Source: Acidobacteriaceae bacterium
GTDB lineage: Bacteria > Acidobacteriota > Terriglobia > Terriglobales > Acidobacteriaceae
NCBI GenBank assembly: GCA_003151335.1
Contig: PLXE01000015.1
Location: 1 to 46,202, forward strand
DNA length: 46,202 nucleotides
Direction: 5' to 3'
The notes below the pieces were generated by a model. The model searched no databases. It had not been told where the DNA came from and saw only the letters and a program-made list of their open reading frames with translations. The position numbers and the translations under genes were made by a program. Of the stretch, positions 25,130 through 33,354 are shown one piece after another (the stretch's first letter is position 1; every line of letters begins with the position of its first letter).

Positions 25130-27514
25130 ATGAAGAACCGGATTCTGGAAATGGATCTGGATGAAAACGGTGTACTCAGCGAACGCACACCGGACGCCGG
25201 CAGCGAGTCGTTCTTGGACAACTCGTTACTGGACCGACTCTACCCCGGCATCAAGGCTTGCCGGATTAAAGTCTGCGAAGGCATGCTGGAAACCTTTCAG
25301 CAGACGAAAATTGCTGGAACGATGATGGCATTCGAGTATCAGGGAACCGCCTATTCGGTCGTCGGAGCCTCCGGCTCAGCGAAGAATGGGCTTTTCTATT
25401 GCGTCGAACAGAAGTATGAAGACGCAGTACGCAAGAGAATGGACGCATGGCCGGAAGCGGCCCTGTCGTACTTCGGGATCCTGACCTCGACACTCAAGAC
25501 GATGGTGGAAGAGCCGAAATGCTCCGTCCTCCTCGTCCCGGACCTGGAACTCGGCACGAACGATTGCCGCGGCTGGGTCCGGCAGACACTCTTCGACAAA
25601 CTCTCCTTGCCAGCCGGACGGTTCTACCAGTTCCGGCTGGCAATGGACAATTCACTCCAGGCCAAGGGAGCTTTCAAGGTGATGGACGACGTGACGGCCG
25701 CTCATGTCAGGGCCGATATTGTGCTTCCCTCGTCCGCGATCAAACCGTTTCCCCGGAGAATGGTCGTTCCATCTGGCGGAATCCGGTTGTGCTCTCGAGT
25801 GGCGCTGGGAGTTCGCGAGATTTCCCGGCCGCTGGAGTTCGCCTCCAGTTACACGCTGATCGAACACGCTCCCAAGGAAGCGCTGCTGGAAGAGATCTTC
25901 CCGCAGGCGGTTCGAGAGATCCGGGCGCTGAAACAGGCCTGGAATGAGGGGAGACACGACGCGCTGGTGGAAAGGATCGGAGGCAAGAGCTTCGATCCGG
26001 ACGACGAGCAAGTCGAAGACGAGCAGAGAGCCATTGAGGCCCTGCTGCTTGCCGACAGCACAGGCGAGATTTCGCGTCATCCTTACGTCCACTACCAGCT
26101 TGACAAGATGCTGGCGAAGTGGGCGTTCAAGACCCTGACCGGAGGCGGATTCACCATGCCGGCGTTCGCGCTGGCCGATGATGGATACCTCCTCTATCAC
26201 GATGGCAGGTTGTACGCGGGAGCCGACTGGCTGCCGTTGCATCAGGCCATCACCACGGTTGAGTCTCAATACGGTCTCTCGGTGCGGTATCCAATCCGCA
26301 TGGCCGAAGACCTGTTGCCCATGCACCACCTGCCGCTCCACAAAGTGGCAGATGCGCTGAGCACCATCCGGGGAATTCCTCCGGAAGTCTCGGAGCGAAT
26401 TGCCTCTGAACAAATCTGCCTGAAGCACGTCTATGTGCTTCGCTCAGAGACGGCGAAACGGAACGGAGGCGATTTCGATTTCGACACGGTTGCCGTCGTC
26501 GACTCGAACCGATTCCCGAAGTTTGTCTCCTGGAGGTTCAACTTCCCGGAGCGAAACGTCGTCACCAAGATCAAGGCGAAGAAAGTCCATTCGCCCTGGT
26601 TCAACCGTGGCTTCGCTGCGCTCAATGCCCGCGGCAATCGGATTGGGACCATAACCGATCTGAAGACCCGGTGCTACGCAGCCGGCCGAAGCGACCTGGC
26701 ATACCTGCTGGTTGGGGAACTCCAGAAAGAGCTGGACTCGCTCAAGCATGGGGTGCGGGCCGACACCAAGTTGCTCAACGAAATCCGGCAGCAAATGCCG
26801 ATGTGCCCCTGGCTGCTGCTGAAGAACGTGCAAAGAGTGTCCGATCTACCCCTGCGGCTGGATGTGCAGCCCACGGACCGGATCGGCGCACTCTACAACG
26901 TGCTGCGCAAGGAGATTGAGGAGCTGTTCGAGGCCCCACTCTCCATCTCGTCGTTTCGTGGCCTGCTGGTGGGAAACAACCCCACCCAGGACATGTACGG
27001 CGAGGTCAACATCCTGTACGGCGCCTATGTCGCCATCCAGGGACAGCTGGCGAAGCGACGCACGGAAGCACAGATTCAGGTTTTCGCCGCCCAGAAAGCG
27101 GTCGAGAACGTGGAATCAGAAGACGAAAGGAAGCGGGCGGAGAGGAAGCTCACCGCCGCTCGTGCGCGCGAGAAGGAAATCATCGAGCGCACGAAAAAGG
27201 AAACAGGAGCTTTGGCCCGCAACCTGTACGCGTGGGCACAGAGCAAACCTGAACCGGAACGCGTTGCCTGGGCCGAAGCGTTGCATCACGTCTCATCCAG
27301 GGGCAACGGCAAAGGCGGGGTGATGCTGTATGCATTCCCGCAAGAACTCGTCGATGCCGTGGCTTCGGTGACGGGCGGCGGACGAGTACGAGTGAAGCCG
27401 CCCAAACTGGGCGCCCTCATGAGGGTGGAGGAGAACAGCTTCTACCTTGAGGGCGAAGAAGGGAGAACGTTCCTGTTCCGGTACGATCCCGTGAACCGGA
27501 TGGTCTCCCGATAA
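25130..27514 (+). CDS. Two-barrel (YonO/QDE-1-type) RNA-polymerase-like protein
   Basis: 794 residues. Two sequence blocks match the catalytic double-psi beta-barrels shared by multisubunit RNA polymerases, YonO-type phage polymerases and eukaryotic RNA-dependent RNA polymerases. Block 1 (beta-like): 'NDCRGWVR' (144-151), 'FYQFR' (165-169) and 'QAKGAF' with K179. Block 2 (beta-prime-like): 'SVRYPIRMAEDLLPM' (384-398), 'CLKHVYVL' (430-437) and 'NGGDFDFDTVAVV', where D448, D450 and D452 form the metal triad. The cellular motif is N-A-D-F-D-G-D; here F replaces G. It would polymerise RNA on a DNA or RNA template; this is inferred. A Lys/Glu-rich helix follows near residue 650. AAAGGAG precedes the ATG at 25130; the frame opens 68 codons earlier without support. 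It has its own leader and terminator. Confidence 0.75.
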   Translation: MKNRILEMDLDENGVLSERTPDAGSESFLDNSLLDRLYPGIKACRIKVCEGMLETFQQTKIAGTMMAFEYQGTAYSVVGASGSAKNGLFYCVEQKYEDAVRKRMDAWPEAALSYFGILTSTLKTMVEEPKCSVLLVPDLELGTNDCRGWVRQTLFDKLSLPAGRFYQFRLAMDNSLQAKGAFKVMDDVTAAHVRADIVLPSSAIKPFPRRMVVPSGGIRLCSRVALGVREISRPLEFASSYTLIEHAPKEALLEEIFPQAVREIRALKQAWNEGRHDALVERIGGKSFDPDDEQVEDEQRAIEALLLADSTGEISRHPYVHYQLDKMLAKWAFKTLTGGGFTMPAFALADDGYLLYHDGRLYAGADWLPLHQAITTVESQYGLSVRYPIRMAEDLLPMHHLPLHKVADALSTIRGIPPEVSERIASEQICLKHVYVLRSETAKRNGGDFDFDTVAVVDSNRFPKFVSWRFNFPERNVVTKIKAKKVHSPWFNRGFAALNARGNRIGTITDLKTRCYAAGRSDLAYLLVGELQKELDSLKHGVRADTKLLNEIRQQMPMCPWLLLKNVQRVSDLPLRLDVQPTDRIGALYNVLRKEIEELFEAPLSISSFRGLLVGNNPTQDMYGEVNILYGAYVAIQGQLAKRRTEAQIQVFAAQKAVENVESEDERKRAERKLTAARAREKEIIERTKKETGALARNLYAWAQSKPEPERVAWAEALHHVSSRGNGKGGVMLYAFPQELVDAVASVTGGGRVRVKPPKLGALMRVEENSFYLEGEEGRTFLFRYDPVNRMVSR

Positions 27515-27559
27515 AACGACGAACACCAATCCGCATCCGGAAGGGCCATCTGCTACGAG

Positions 27560-27581
27560 CTCTCCCGGATGGGAGAGTTTT
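27560..27581 (+). terminator. Intrinsic terminator after the RNA-polymerase-like gene
   Basis: CTCTCCC (27560-27566) pairs with GGGAGAG (27571-27577) around GGAT, followed by TTTTG. It is 45 bases after the stop codon and separates this gene from the next block. Confidence 0.8.
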
Positions 27582-27622
27582 GTCGCAGCCGCGCTCTTCC
27601 GGTTGCTGTATCTGGAGGAGCA

Positions 27623-28036
27623 ATGACGATGGTCATCCGGCTGTTAACGCTTGTCCGCTGGATGCTTGTGATGCCGGCTGCAATCGTCGGCACATGGGTC
27701 AGCCGAATGGAGCAAGGAACACAGCTGCCGAGCGGGAAGCAGTGGTTACAGCCGCAGCCGATTCAGCTTCGGCTTCTGCGGCCACAGCTGCCAGGGCGGC
27801 AGATAGCGCCAGGCCAGGGTTGGAGGATTGTCGATCAACATCCCTGGACGGGCAACGGCTTGGGACAGACCGAAATGCGTGTACGCGTGGTGAATTTCGA
27901 GTACAGGTTCACGGTCGAAAGCCAGTCAAACGATCGGTGGGAGATGCAGCAGCTTATGAGGGAAGCTCCCCTGATCGCACAGTGGGCACAGCGCACGTAT
28001 GGCGGTGCCCCAATTGAAGTAATCGTCAAACGGTGA
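27623..28036 (+). CDS. Hypothetical membrane-anchored protein
   Basis: 137 residues. An N-terminal hydrophobic segment ('VRWMLVMPAAIVGTWVS') could be a TM anchor. The rest is soluble and basic with a C-terminal alpha/beta pattern ('VVNFEYRFTVESQSN', 'EMQQLMREAPLIAQWAQRTY'). GGAGGAGC lies before the ATG at 27623. An overlapping frame (27580-28017) is open by chance. No family is recognised. Confidence 0.55.
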   Translation: MTMVIRLLTLVRWMLVMPAAIVGTWVSRMEQGTQLPSGKQWLQPQPIQLRLLRPQLPGRQIAPGQGWRIVDQHPWTGNGLGQTEMRVRVVNFEYRFTVESQSNDRWEMQQLMREAPLIAQWAQRTYGGAPIEVIVKR

Positions 28037-28243
28037 GCTCTCGAACGCCAGCGGCTTTCGAGGTGCTGACCCCAGTCCTTGGCGGAGCAACGTCAGATCG
28101 TTCCGTCGTACTTCCAGCGCAAGCCTAAAGACGACAGCTTACGAAGTCTGAGCAGTCGTCATGGGAATGAGACTCGGTGCCCGCAACGGCGCCGAGATCT
28201 CATTATTGTCCGCGCACAGCGCGTCAAGGAAAAGGGGTTCACC

Positions 28244-29065
28244 GTGAACAAGATCTGGGTAGCCATCCTCATTTTAGCCAGCACAGCGGCCCTCGCACAG
28301 CAGCAGCCCGTCACCAGGGTACAAACCGCCCTGAATCATCTCACAGTAATCGAAGTCGCCGAGCCGATCACCATGGCAGCAGCGGGAAGCGAAGCGTTTG
28401 AAATCGAGCGCCATGGCACGCGCGTCTTCGTGAAACCCACTAAACCCGATGTAGCGACCAACCTTTTCGTCTGGACCGAGCACGGCCGCTCCATCTATGA
28501 GCTTCAACCCGCGGGCGAGGTGGGCAAGATGGATGTACTGGTCACCTCGGTACAGCAACCGCCAATACGCACAGCCGCCGAGTCCCTCTCGAAAGAAGAT
28601 GTAGCGAAGGTAGCTGAGCAGGTGCTTAGCCAGACCCTTCTCAATACGCAGCCGGTTAATGCTGCCGGGATCAAGACCCAGAAGAACCGGGTCAACGTCC
28701 GGCTCGAGGACGTGGTACGCGGTAAAGATGCTATCTACGTCCGCTATCAGGTGACCAACCTGAGCACCGTGCCGTATCGCGTTATCGCCCCCAATGTTTC
28801 TGTTCTGGCTACTGAGGGAAATGCAGGAGCCAGCATGCCGCCTGCAAATCAGCAGCTTGCCGCCGGTTACCTGGAGCGGTTGGGCAAAGTGAGCAGCACG
28901 CCACTTGAGCTACTGCACTCGGAAATCGACCAGCAGGATGTGGCGCCGGGCAAGACCTCGACCGGGGTGCTGGCCATCCGCAGCACAGACGGCTCGCCGC
29001 AGATCTACCAGTTCGTTTTCGGCTCCGACAATGCGTCTCCGATTGTCACGGCGGCGGTGCTGTGA
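28244..29065 (+). CDS. VirB9/TrbG-like protein (copy 2)
   Basis: 273 residues. Signal peptide at the start ('NKIWVAILILASTAALAQ'). VirB9/TrbG signature: 'LTVIEVAEPITMAAAGSEAF', 'GTRVFVKPTKPDVATNLFVW' and 'TEHGRSIYELQP', with the T-N-L-x-V-x-T core. The C-terminal half has the beta-rich, OMC-binding part. Start GTG at 28244 has AAGGGG upstream; the 55 residues of open frame before it are unlikely to be translated. It overlaps the following gene. With the gene at 13200 it gives the element two VirB9-type proteins, one of which may belong to a second core complex or function in exclusion. Confidence 0.75.
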   Translation: MNKIWVAILILASTAALAQQQPVTRVQTALNHLTVIEVAEPITMAAAGSEAFEIERHGTRVFVKPTKPDVATNLFVWTEHGRSIYELQPAGEVGKMDVLVTSVQQPPIRTAAESLSKEDVAKVAEQVLSQTLLNTQPVNAAGIKTQKNRVNVRLEDVVRGKDAIYVRYQVTNLSTVPYRVIAPNVSVLATEGNAGASMPPANQQLAAGYLERLGKVSSTPLELLHSEIDQQDVAPGKTSTGVLAIRSTDGSPQIYQFVFGSDNASPIVTAAVL

Positions 29066-29304
29066 TGGCCACCGACGAGGCCGACACGCTCGATTCGCAG
29101 ACTGTGAGGAGCGAACTGCTGGCGATGTATCACGCCCGCGCAGGGCATGGCTTCCTGCAGTCGCTACTGGATGCAGCGAGCGACCCGATCCGGCCCGTGG
29201 ACCAGGCAAAGCGGCGGCGGTTCCACCCACTGCTGGTCATGCTGTCTGTCGTCGCGGCTATCGTGGCCGCGGCATTTGTCTACTTCACCCTCAAATCACG
29301 GTGA
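29065..29304 (+). CDS. Small single-TM protein
   Basis: 79 residues. A charged cytoplasmic N-terminus (~50 residues, with 'SELLAMYHARAGHGFLQSLL') precedes one TM helix ('PLLVMLSVVAAIVAAAFVYF') and a short basic end. Its ATG overlaps the stop of the VirB9-like gene (TGATG). It may be a VirB-associated inner-membrane partner, but it has no recognised family. Confidence 0.65.
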   Translation: MATDEADTLDSQTVRSELLAMYHARAGHGFLQSLLDAASDPIRPVDQAKRRRFHPLLVMLSVVAAIVAAAFVYFTLKSR

Positions 29305-29346
29305 AGCTGGGGAGGACCGAGTCCTTCCCCGATACAGGGAGATTTG

Positions 29347-31140
29347 ATGCCGGTAACTGCCGTTCGCCGCTATCAGGACCCGAATGACGAAGCGAAACTG
29401 CTGCTGGGGTTTATCGCGGTTGCCGCCATCGCTGGTGTGGGCTACATCTGCTATGCCCGTCTGCATATCCGCAAGGAACAGCTCATGGAAGCCAGCCTTT
29501 ACCTGCTCGCCGCCGCTTTCGTCTTCTGGGACACGTTGCGCTACTTGCTCACGCTCCCGACCGAAAGGGAGAACGCCTGGCCGCATCCGCCACTGACCGT
29601 CGATCGCAAGCGGGACGCCCAGAACCTGCGTGAGGCGTTTGCCGACAACTCCATCGTCATCGGCTACGACATCTGTAAGAAGCCGGTGCTCTGGCCAGAT
29701 GAAGTGCGCGTTATGCAGGCCAACGGCTTCGGCATGACCGGCGCAGGCAAAACCACCCTATTGCTGAACATTATTCAGCAGGACTTGATCCGCGAGGCCG
29801 GCCCTGAGGGCAACCGTCACAAGGTCCCGCTGATCATCATCGACGGCAAAGGGGAACGCGAGTTCCTCGATGACAAACTGTTGCCGCTGATCGCCGCTGC
29901 CGGGCGGCTGGAAGACCTGCGGATTATCGATCCCTCACGGCCTGAGATAAGCGTGCGCTTCAACCCCTTCATTGCCATCAGCGGACAGTACCAGGAGCAC
30001 GTCAGCTTCATCTTCGAGTCCTTTGACTTGCGGGAGGACTTCTTCCACGGCCATCAAAAGACCTACCTCTCCGACATCGTCCGCATCCTTTATTACACCG
30101 GCAAGCGCTACAACATTTACGACATCCTGGTCATGGCCTACGACCTCGACGTGCTGAAGGAACAGGCGGCCATCGCGCGTGCCCGGATCGAGCGGCTCCC
30201 CGACGTCAGCCACCAGCAGAGGCTCAATTTCCAGATGAGCGCGCGCAACCTGGTCGAGTCTTTCAGCGACCCCAAGCGCGTGCAGATGATTCGTGGTCTG
30301 ATCAACCAGATGATGACCTTCCTGGAGGACAAGCTCTCCATCATCACCGGACCGTACGAGGACCTGATTTCGATCGAGGAGGTCATCGAGGAAGGGCGCA
30401 TCCTGTTCGTCTCCCTCAATACCAACAAGAACGATGACACGACCAGGGCCCTGGGGCGGATGATCCTGCAGAACCTGCAACTGGTGATCGGCGAACGCTA
30501 TGAGCGAAAGCGGGCTGACATGTATATGCCGTTCGTCTCGGTCATCATGGACGAATTCGCGCCCATCGCCTACTCGAATTTCGCCAATATTTTGCAGACG
30601 GCGCGCGGCTCCAATACCGCTTTCCTGTTTGCCATGCAGAGCATCCCGCAGCTGCTGAGTGTGGGCAAGGCCTTCCAGCACGACGTGGCCTCGGCGCCGA
30701 ATACGACTTTCATGCTGCGCACCCGCGATGAGGATACTGCTCAATATTTTCTTAATGCGTCGGCCAGGGTGCGCCAGCTGCGGCGGAGCATGAGCATTCG
30801 GAAAAAGGGAATATTCAATCCCACATACGAAGACCAGGGGGTCGGCAGCCAGACGGAAATCAAGGAAACGCGCTCGGAGGAAGAGCACATCAAGAATCTC
30901 CCTGTCGGTCAAATGGAGTACCTGATGAGCGATAAACGTTTCGGCACCATCCACGGCCACGCCCATGTGCGCGTCCCCCAGGTTGATCGCTTGTCCTCGG
31001 TTGTTCCCGAGATCCTGCCGCGTTACGCCACCAGATACAACCCCGAGATCGGAGCCAACTTGCGTTTCCGGGATGTCAGCCTCGAAGCCAGCCGCAAACG
31101 CGGTATGCGCAGCCGGAAGAGACAGGAGGCCGAACGGTGA
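29347..31140 (+). CDS. virD4: VirD4/TraG-type coupling protein
   Basis: 597 residues. Two N-terminal TM helices (~12-32 and ~42-62) anchor it. The motor domain has Walker A 'GMTGAGKTT' (129-137, K135) and Walker B 'SVIMDEF' (D402, E403); the TraG/TraD family's 'NILQTARGSNTAFLFAMQS' follows. It brings the relaxase-DNA complex to the channel and pumps DNA. GGGAG lies before the ATG at 29347. It overlaps the next gene. The presence of a coupling protein means the system moves DNA, not just protein. Confidence 0.93.
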   Translation: MPVTAVRRYQDPNDEAKLLLGFIAVAAIAGVGYICYARLHIRKEQLMEASLYLLAAAFVFWDTLRYLLTLPTERENAWPHPPLTVDRKRDAQNLREAFADNSIVIGYDICKKPVLWPDEVRVMQANGFGMTGAGKTTLLLNIIQQDLIREAGPEGNRHKVPLIIIDGKGEREFLDDKLLPLIAAAGRLEDLRIIDPSRPEISVRFNPFIAISGQYQEHVSFIFESFDLREDFFHGHQKTYLSDIVRILYYTGKRYNIYDILVMAYDLDVLKEQAAIARARIERLPDVSHQQRLNFQMSARNLVESFSDPKRVQMIRGLINQMMTFLEDKLSIITGPYEDLISIEEVIEEGRILFVSLNTNKNDDTTRALGRMILQNLQLVIGERYERKRADMYMPFVSVIMDEFAPIAYSNFANILQTARGSNTAFLFAMQSIPQLLSVGKAFQHDVASAPNTTFMLRTRDEDTAQYFLNASARVRQLRRSMSIRKKGIFNPTYEDQGVGSQTEIKETRSEEEHIKNLPVGQMEYLMSDKRFGTIHGHAHVRVPQVDRLSSVVPEILPRYATRYNPEIGANLRFRDVSLEASRKRGMRSRKRQEAER

Positions 31141-32003
31141 AAAGAGCATGTTCCATTCTGCTTCTGCTCGGGCTCGGCTCGTTGGCTGCATTTGCCCAGT
31201 CGAATAACCGGCAGGTGGAAACGACGCAGCAGCAAACGGGCGCCGACGCCGCCCGGCTGAAGGCGCAACGACGGTATGACCCGCCGGGCGGCCGGAAACA
31301 AATAATAAAGGGTGGACCGGTCGAAGGTCTGCTGGATTCGATTAACCAGCAGGACATCGATTACGGAGCGAAGCTCGCCGATTCTCGCCGGATATTTCTA
31401 GGTGGAACGTTCGAGAATTTGTATTTCTGGATCATCGTGGCCGAGGGAGTCACCGTATTAATTCTGGTGCTTTATGTCTTCTGGCTGTTCCGAGAGAGAG
31501 GGAACCGGCTGGAAATTTCCGTCAATATCGTCACCCAGCTCGCCAATTCCTACCTGTACACGCGGGCACGGGCCGTCGATGCCATCCGCCGGCACAACCA
31601 ATTGGTCGACGAGTACAACGCCATGGCCGAGAAGCTGGCCAGACAGGATGCCAACGAGCAGACGGTAATGACCTCTGTAGCGCGCTCGTCGGACGGAAAC
31701 CAGGCAATTGAGATTCCTTCGCAAACCGCTACTCCGCTGCCACGTCCAGAATCCGCCCCGAATTCAAAGCCGAATTCCAGCGAAGACGGTGCGGCGACGT
31801 CTGCGGCGCCGGCGGAAGTCGCGATGACCAAAGGACAGCTCAAGAAATTGGTCGAAGACGCAAAGCGTGACGCGACGCTGGGGGCAAAACACCAGGTTTC
31901 CGCCTTGACCCAGCAGGTCCGCAATTTACGCGAACAATTAAACCAGGCATTGACCCAAATTCAGACATTGGAGAAACAGAACCGGACCTCGGTCGGGACC
32001 TGA
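31137..32003 (+). CDS. Secreted/membrane coiled-coil protein of the transfer region
   Basis: 288 residues. Signal peptide ('ACSILLLLGLGSLAAFAQ'), a periplasmic ~70-residue stretch with 'RKQIIKGGPVEGLLDSINQQ', one TM helix ('NLYFWIIVAEGVTVLILVLY'), a cytoplasmic helix with 'AVDAIRRHNQLVDEYNAMAE', and a final coiled coil ('HQVSALTQQVRNLREQLNQA'). GTG start overlaps the coupling-protein stop. It may tether or regulate the coupling protein; no family is recognised. Confidence 0.65.
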   Translation: MKRACSILLLLGLGSLAAFAQSNNRQVETTQQQTGADAARLKAQRRYDPPGGRKQIIKGGPVEGLLDSINQQDIDYGAKLADSRRIFLGGTFENLYFWIIVAEGVTVLILVLYVFWLFRERGNRLEISVNIVTQLANSYLYTRARAVDAIRRHNQLVDEYNAMAEKLARQDANEQTVMTSVARSSDGNQAIEIPSQTATPLPRPESAPNSKPNSSEDGAATSAAPAEVAMTKGQLKKLVEDAKRDATLGAKHQVSALTQQVRNLREQLNQALTQIQTLEKQNRTSVGT

Positions 32004-32005
32004 TT

Positions 32006-32554
32006 ATGGAAATGCTGGTGCGCATCCTAGGAGTTGGCGCTGAGTGGTGGGTTCGTCCCGGCCCGGACCGCTCCGACCCGCTGCGCTTCACCAAGCATGC
32101 CGCGTATTTCAATACCACGGGATTTCCCCACGGCGGCAAATTCCGCCGCAGCTGGAAGGTGCCGGGCGTTCTCCGCTTTAACGGCAACAGCAGGATTAAC
32201 CCGCACCAACCCAAAGACGTGCTCGGTTGCATTTTCGGTTGTGTCGGGGTGACCAGACACATGGGCCAAAACCGGCTGCTGGCAATCGGAAAGCGCTATG
32301 GCCCTTTGACGCCTACACATTATTTAGTCGCGGTCGACAGCCGTCTGTACGGCTACATCAATTTCTCGCTGCAATGGAAAAACGAAGGTGTGACCACGGT
32401 TGCGCTCAGCGAGCACGACGGTCAGCAACAAGCCTTGTTATTGCTCTCCGCTGCCGGCCAATTCGCGACAGCTGCAGGTGTATGGAGAATTTCCAGGAGT
32501 AACGGCGAAGATCGATTGCTGTTAGTGACGGACGGCCAGGAGCACTGGGCATGA
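32006..32554 (+). CDS. Hypothetical protein of the transfer operon
   Basis: 182 residues, soluble, mixed alpha/beta with no signal peptide. Features include an early 'GAEWWVRPGPDRSDPLRFTK' and central 'VGVTRHMGQNRLLAIGKRYG'. There is no HUH relaxase triad. The gene is 2 bases after its upstream neighbour and overlaps the next by 4 bases, so it is certainly translated with them. I do not recognise it. Confidence 0.55.
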   Translation: MEMLVRILGVGAEWWVRPGPDRSDPLRFTKHAAYFNTTGFPHGGKFRRSWKVPGVLRFNGNSRINPHQPKDVLGCIFGCVGVTRHMGQNRLLAIGKRYGPLTPTHYLVAVDSRLYGYINFSLQWKNEGVTTVALSEHDGQQQALLLLSAAGQFATAAGVWRISRSNGEDRLLLVTDGQEHWA

Positions 32555-33354
32555 GATACCGCAAAGGATCAATCGTCATCAGTGAGGCTTTCGATATTCC
32601 TTTGTTGCTGTTGATAAGGAACTCGGGCTACATAACCCACGAGCAGCTCATCGCCCTAAGCGGTTATGACAAGTCGCAGTCAGCGGTGTGTAATTTCCTC
32701 TGGAGAATTCGGCGACTGCTGGCAGGCGGATTTATCGGCCTATTCGACCGGAGAATTGAGGGCTGCAAGGTTTACTCCATAACCCACACGGGATTACTGG
32801 AACTCGAATCCTTCGGCCACTCGCTTTCTTCGCTCAATGCCCAGACACAAGTGATCTGCCACCCGTCGAAGATGATGCATTGCCTGGAATTAAATGCCGT
32901 GCGGCTTTCGATGGTGCGACATGGAATTGCAGAATTATGGCTCACCGACGTCGAGGTTTGCGCGGAGAACCTCATGACCGATGACCGATATGTGAAGGAT
33001 TACGACGCCGTTGCAGTCCTGAAAGTGGGAGAGCAGAGTTTAACCTGTGCGATCGAATACGAGAGGAGCAACAAAAATGCGGCCCGATATTCGGAAATTC
33101 GCCGGGCGTTGTCGCAGGAACAAATGGTGGACGCAATTCTCTATGTCGTGCGTGACGCGAAGGGACTGCTCGCAATTGCCCGTCAACTCAGCGGCGCGCA
33201 TCCTCGAATTCTTTTTGTTACGGCAGCAGCAATTCGTCGCATGGGGATTGACGCTTACGCGGTGAGAACACTGTCACACGGAGGCCCTTTATCGACGCTG
33301 CTGGCCCAAGTAGCCCATGAAGCCGACGCCGTTAGGGTTGCAGCGAGTGCGTAA
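32551..33354 (+). CDS. Replication-relaxation (Replic_Relax)-like protein
   Basis: 267 residues. The N-terminal ~95 residues form a winged helix ('GYITHEQLIALSGYDKSQSA', 'VYSITHTGLLELESF'). The second half has 'KDYDAVAVLKVGEQSLTCAI' then 'EYERSNKNAARYSEIRRALS', an acidic D...E-x-E pattern like Replic_Relax/PD-(D/E)xK-type folds found in plasmid mobilisation regions. It may be a mobilisation-accessory or DNA-nicking protein. As the last gene of the transfer operon, next to an AT-rich non-coding stretch, it is the best candidate for relaxosome work in the absence of a recognisable relaxase. Confidence 0.65.
   Translation: MRYRKGSIVISEAFDIPLLLLIRNSGYITHEQLIALSGYDKSQSAVCNFLWRIRRLLAGGFIGLFDRRIEGCKVYSITHTGLLELESFGHSLSSLNAQTQVICHPSKMMHCLELNAVRLSMVRHGIAELWLTDVEVCAENLMTDDRYVKDYDAVAVLKVGEQSLTCAIEYERSNKNAARYSEIRRALSQEQMVDAILYVVRDAKGLLAIARQLSGAHPRILFVTAAAIRRMGIDAYAVRTLSHGGPLSTLLAQVAHEADAVRVAASA

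Noticed and set aside
27580-28017. 145-residue Ala-rich frame overlapping the gene at 27623
   Set aside because: Low-complexity chance frame; the 27623 frame has a good Shine-Dalgarno and a membrane anchor.
29935-31191. 418-residue minus-strand open frame
   Set aside because: Shadow of the VirD4 coupling-protein gene.
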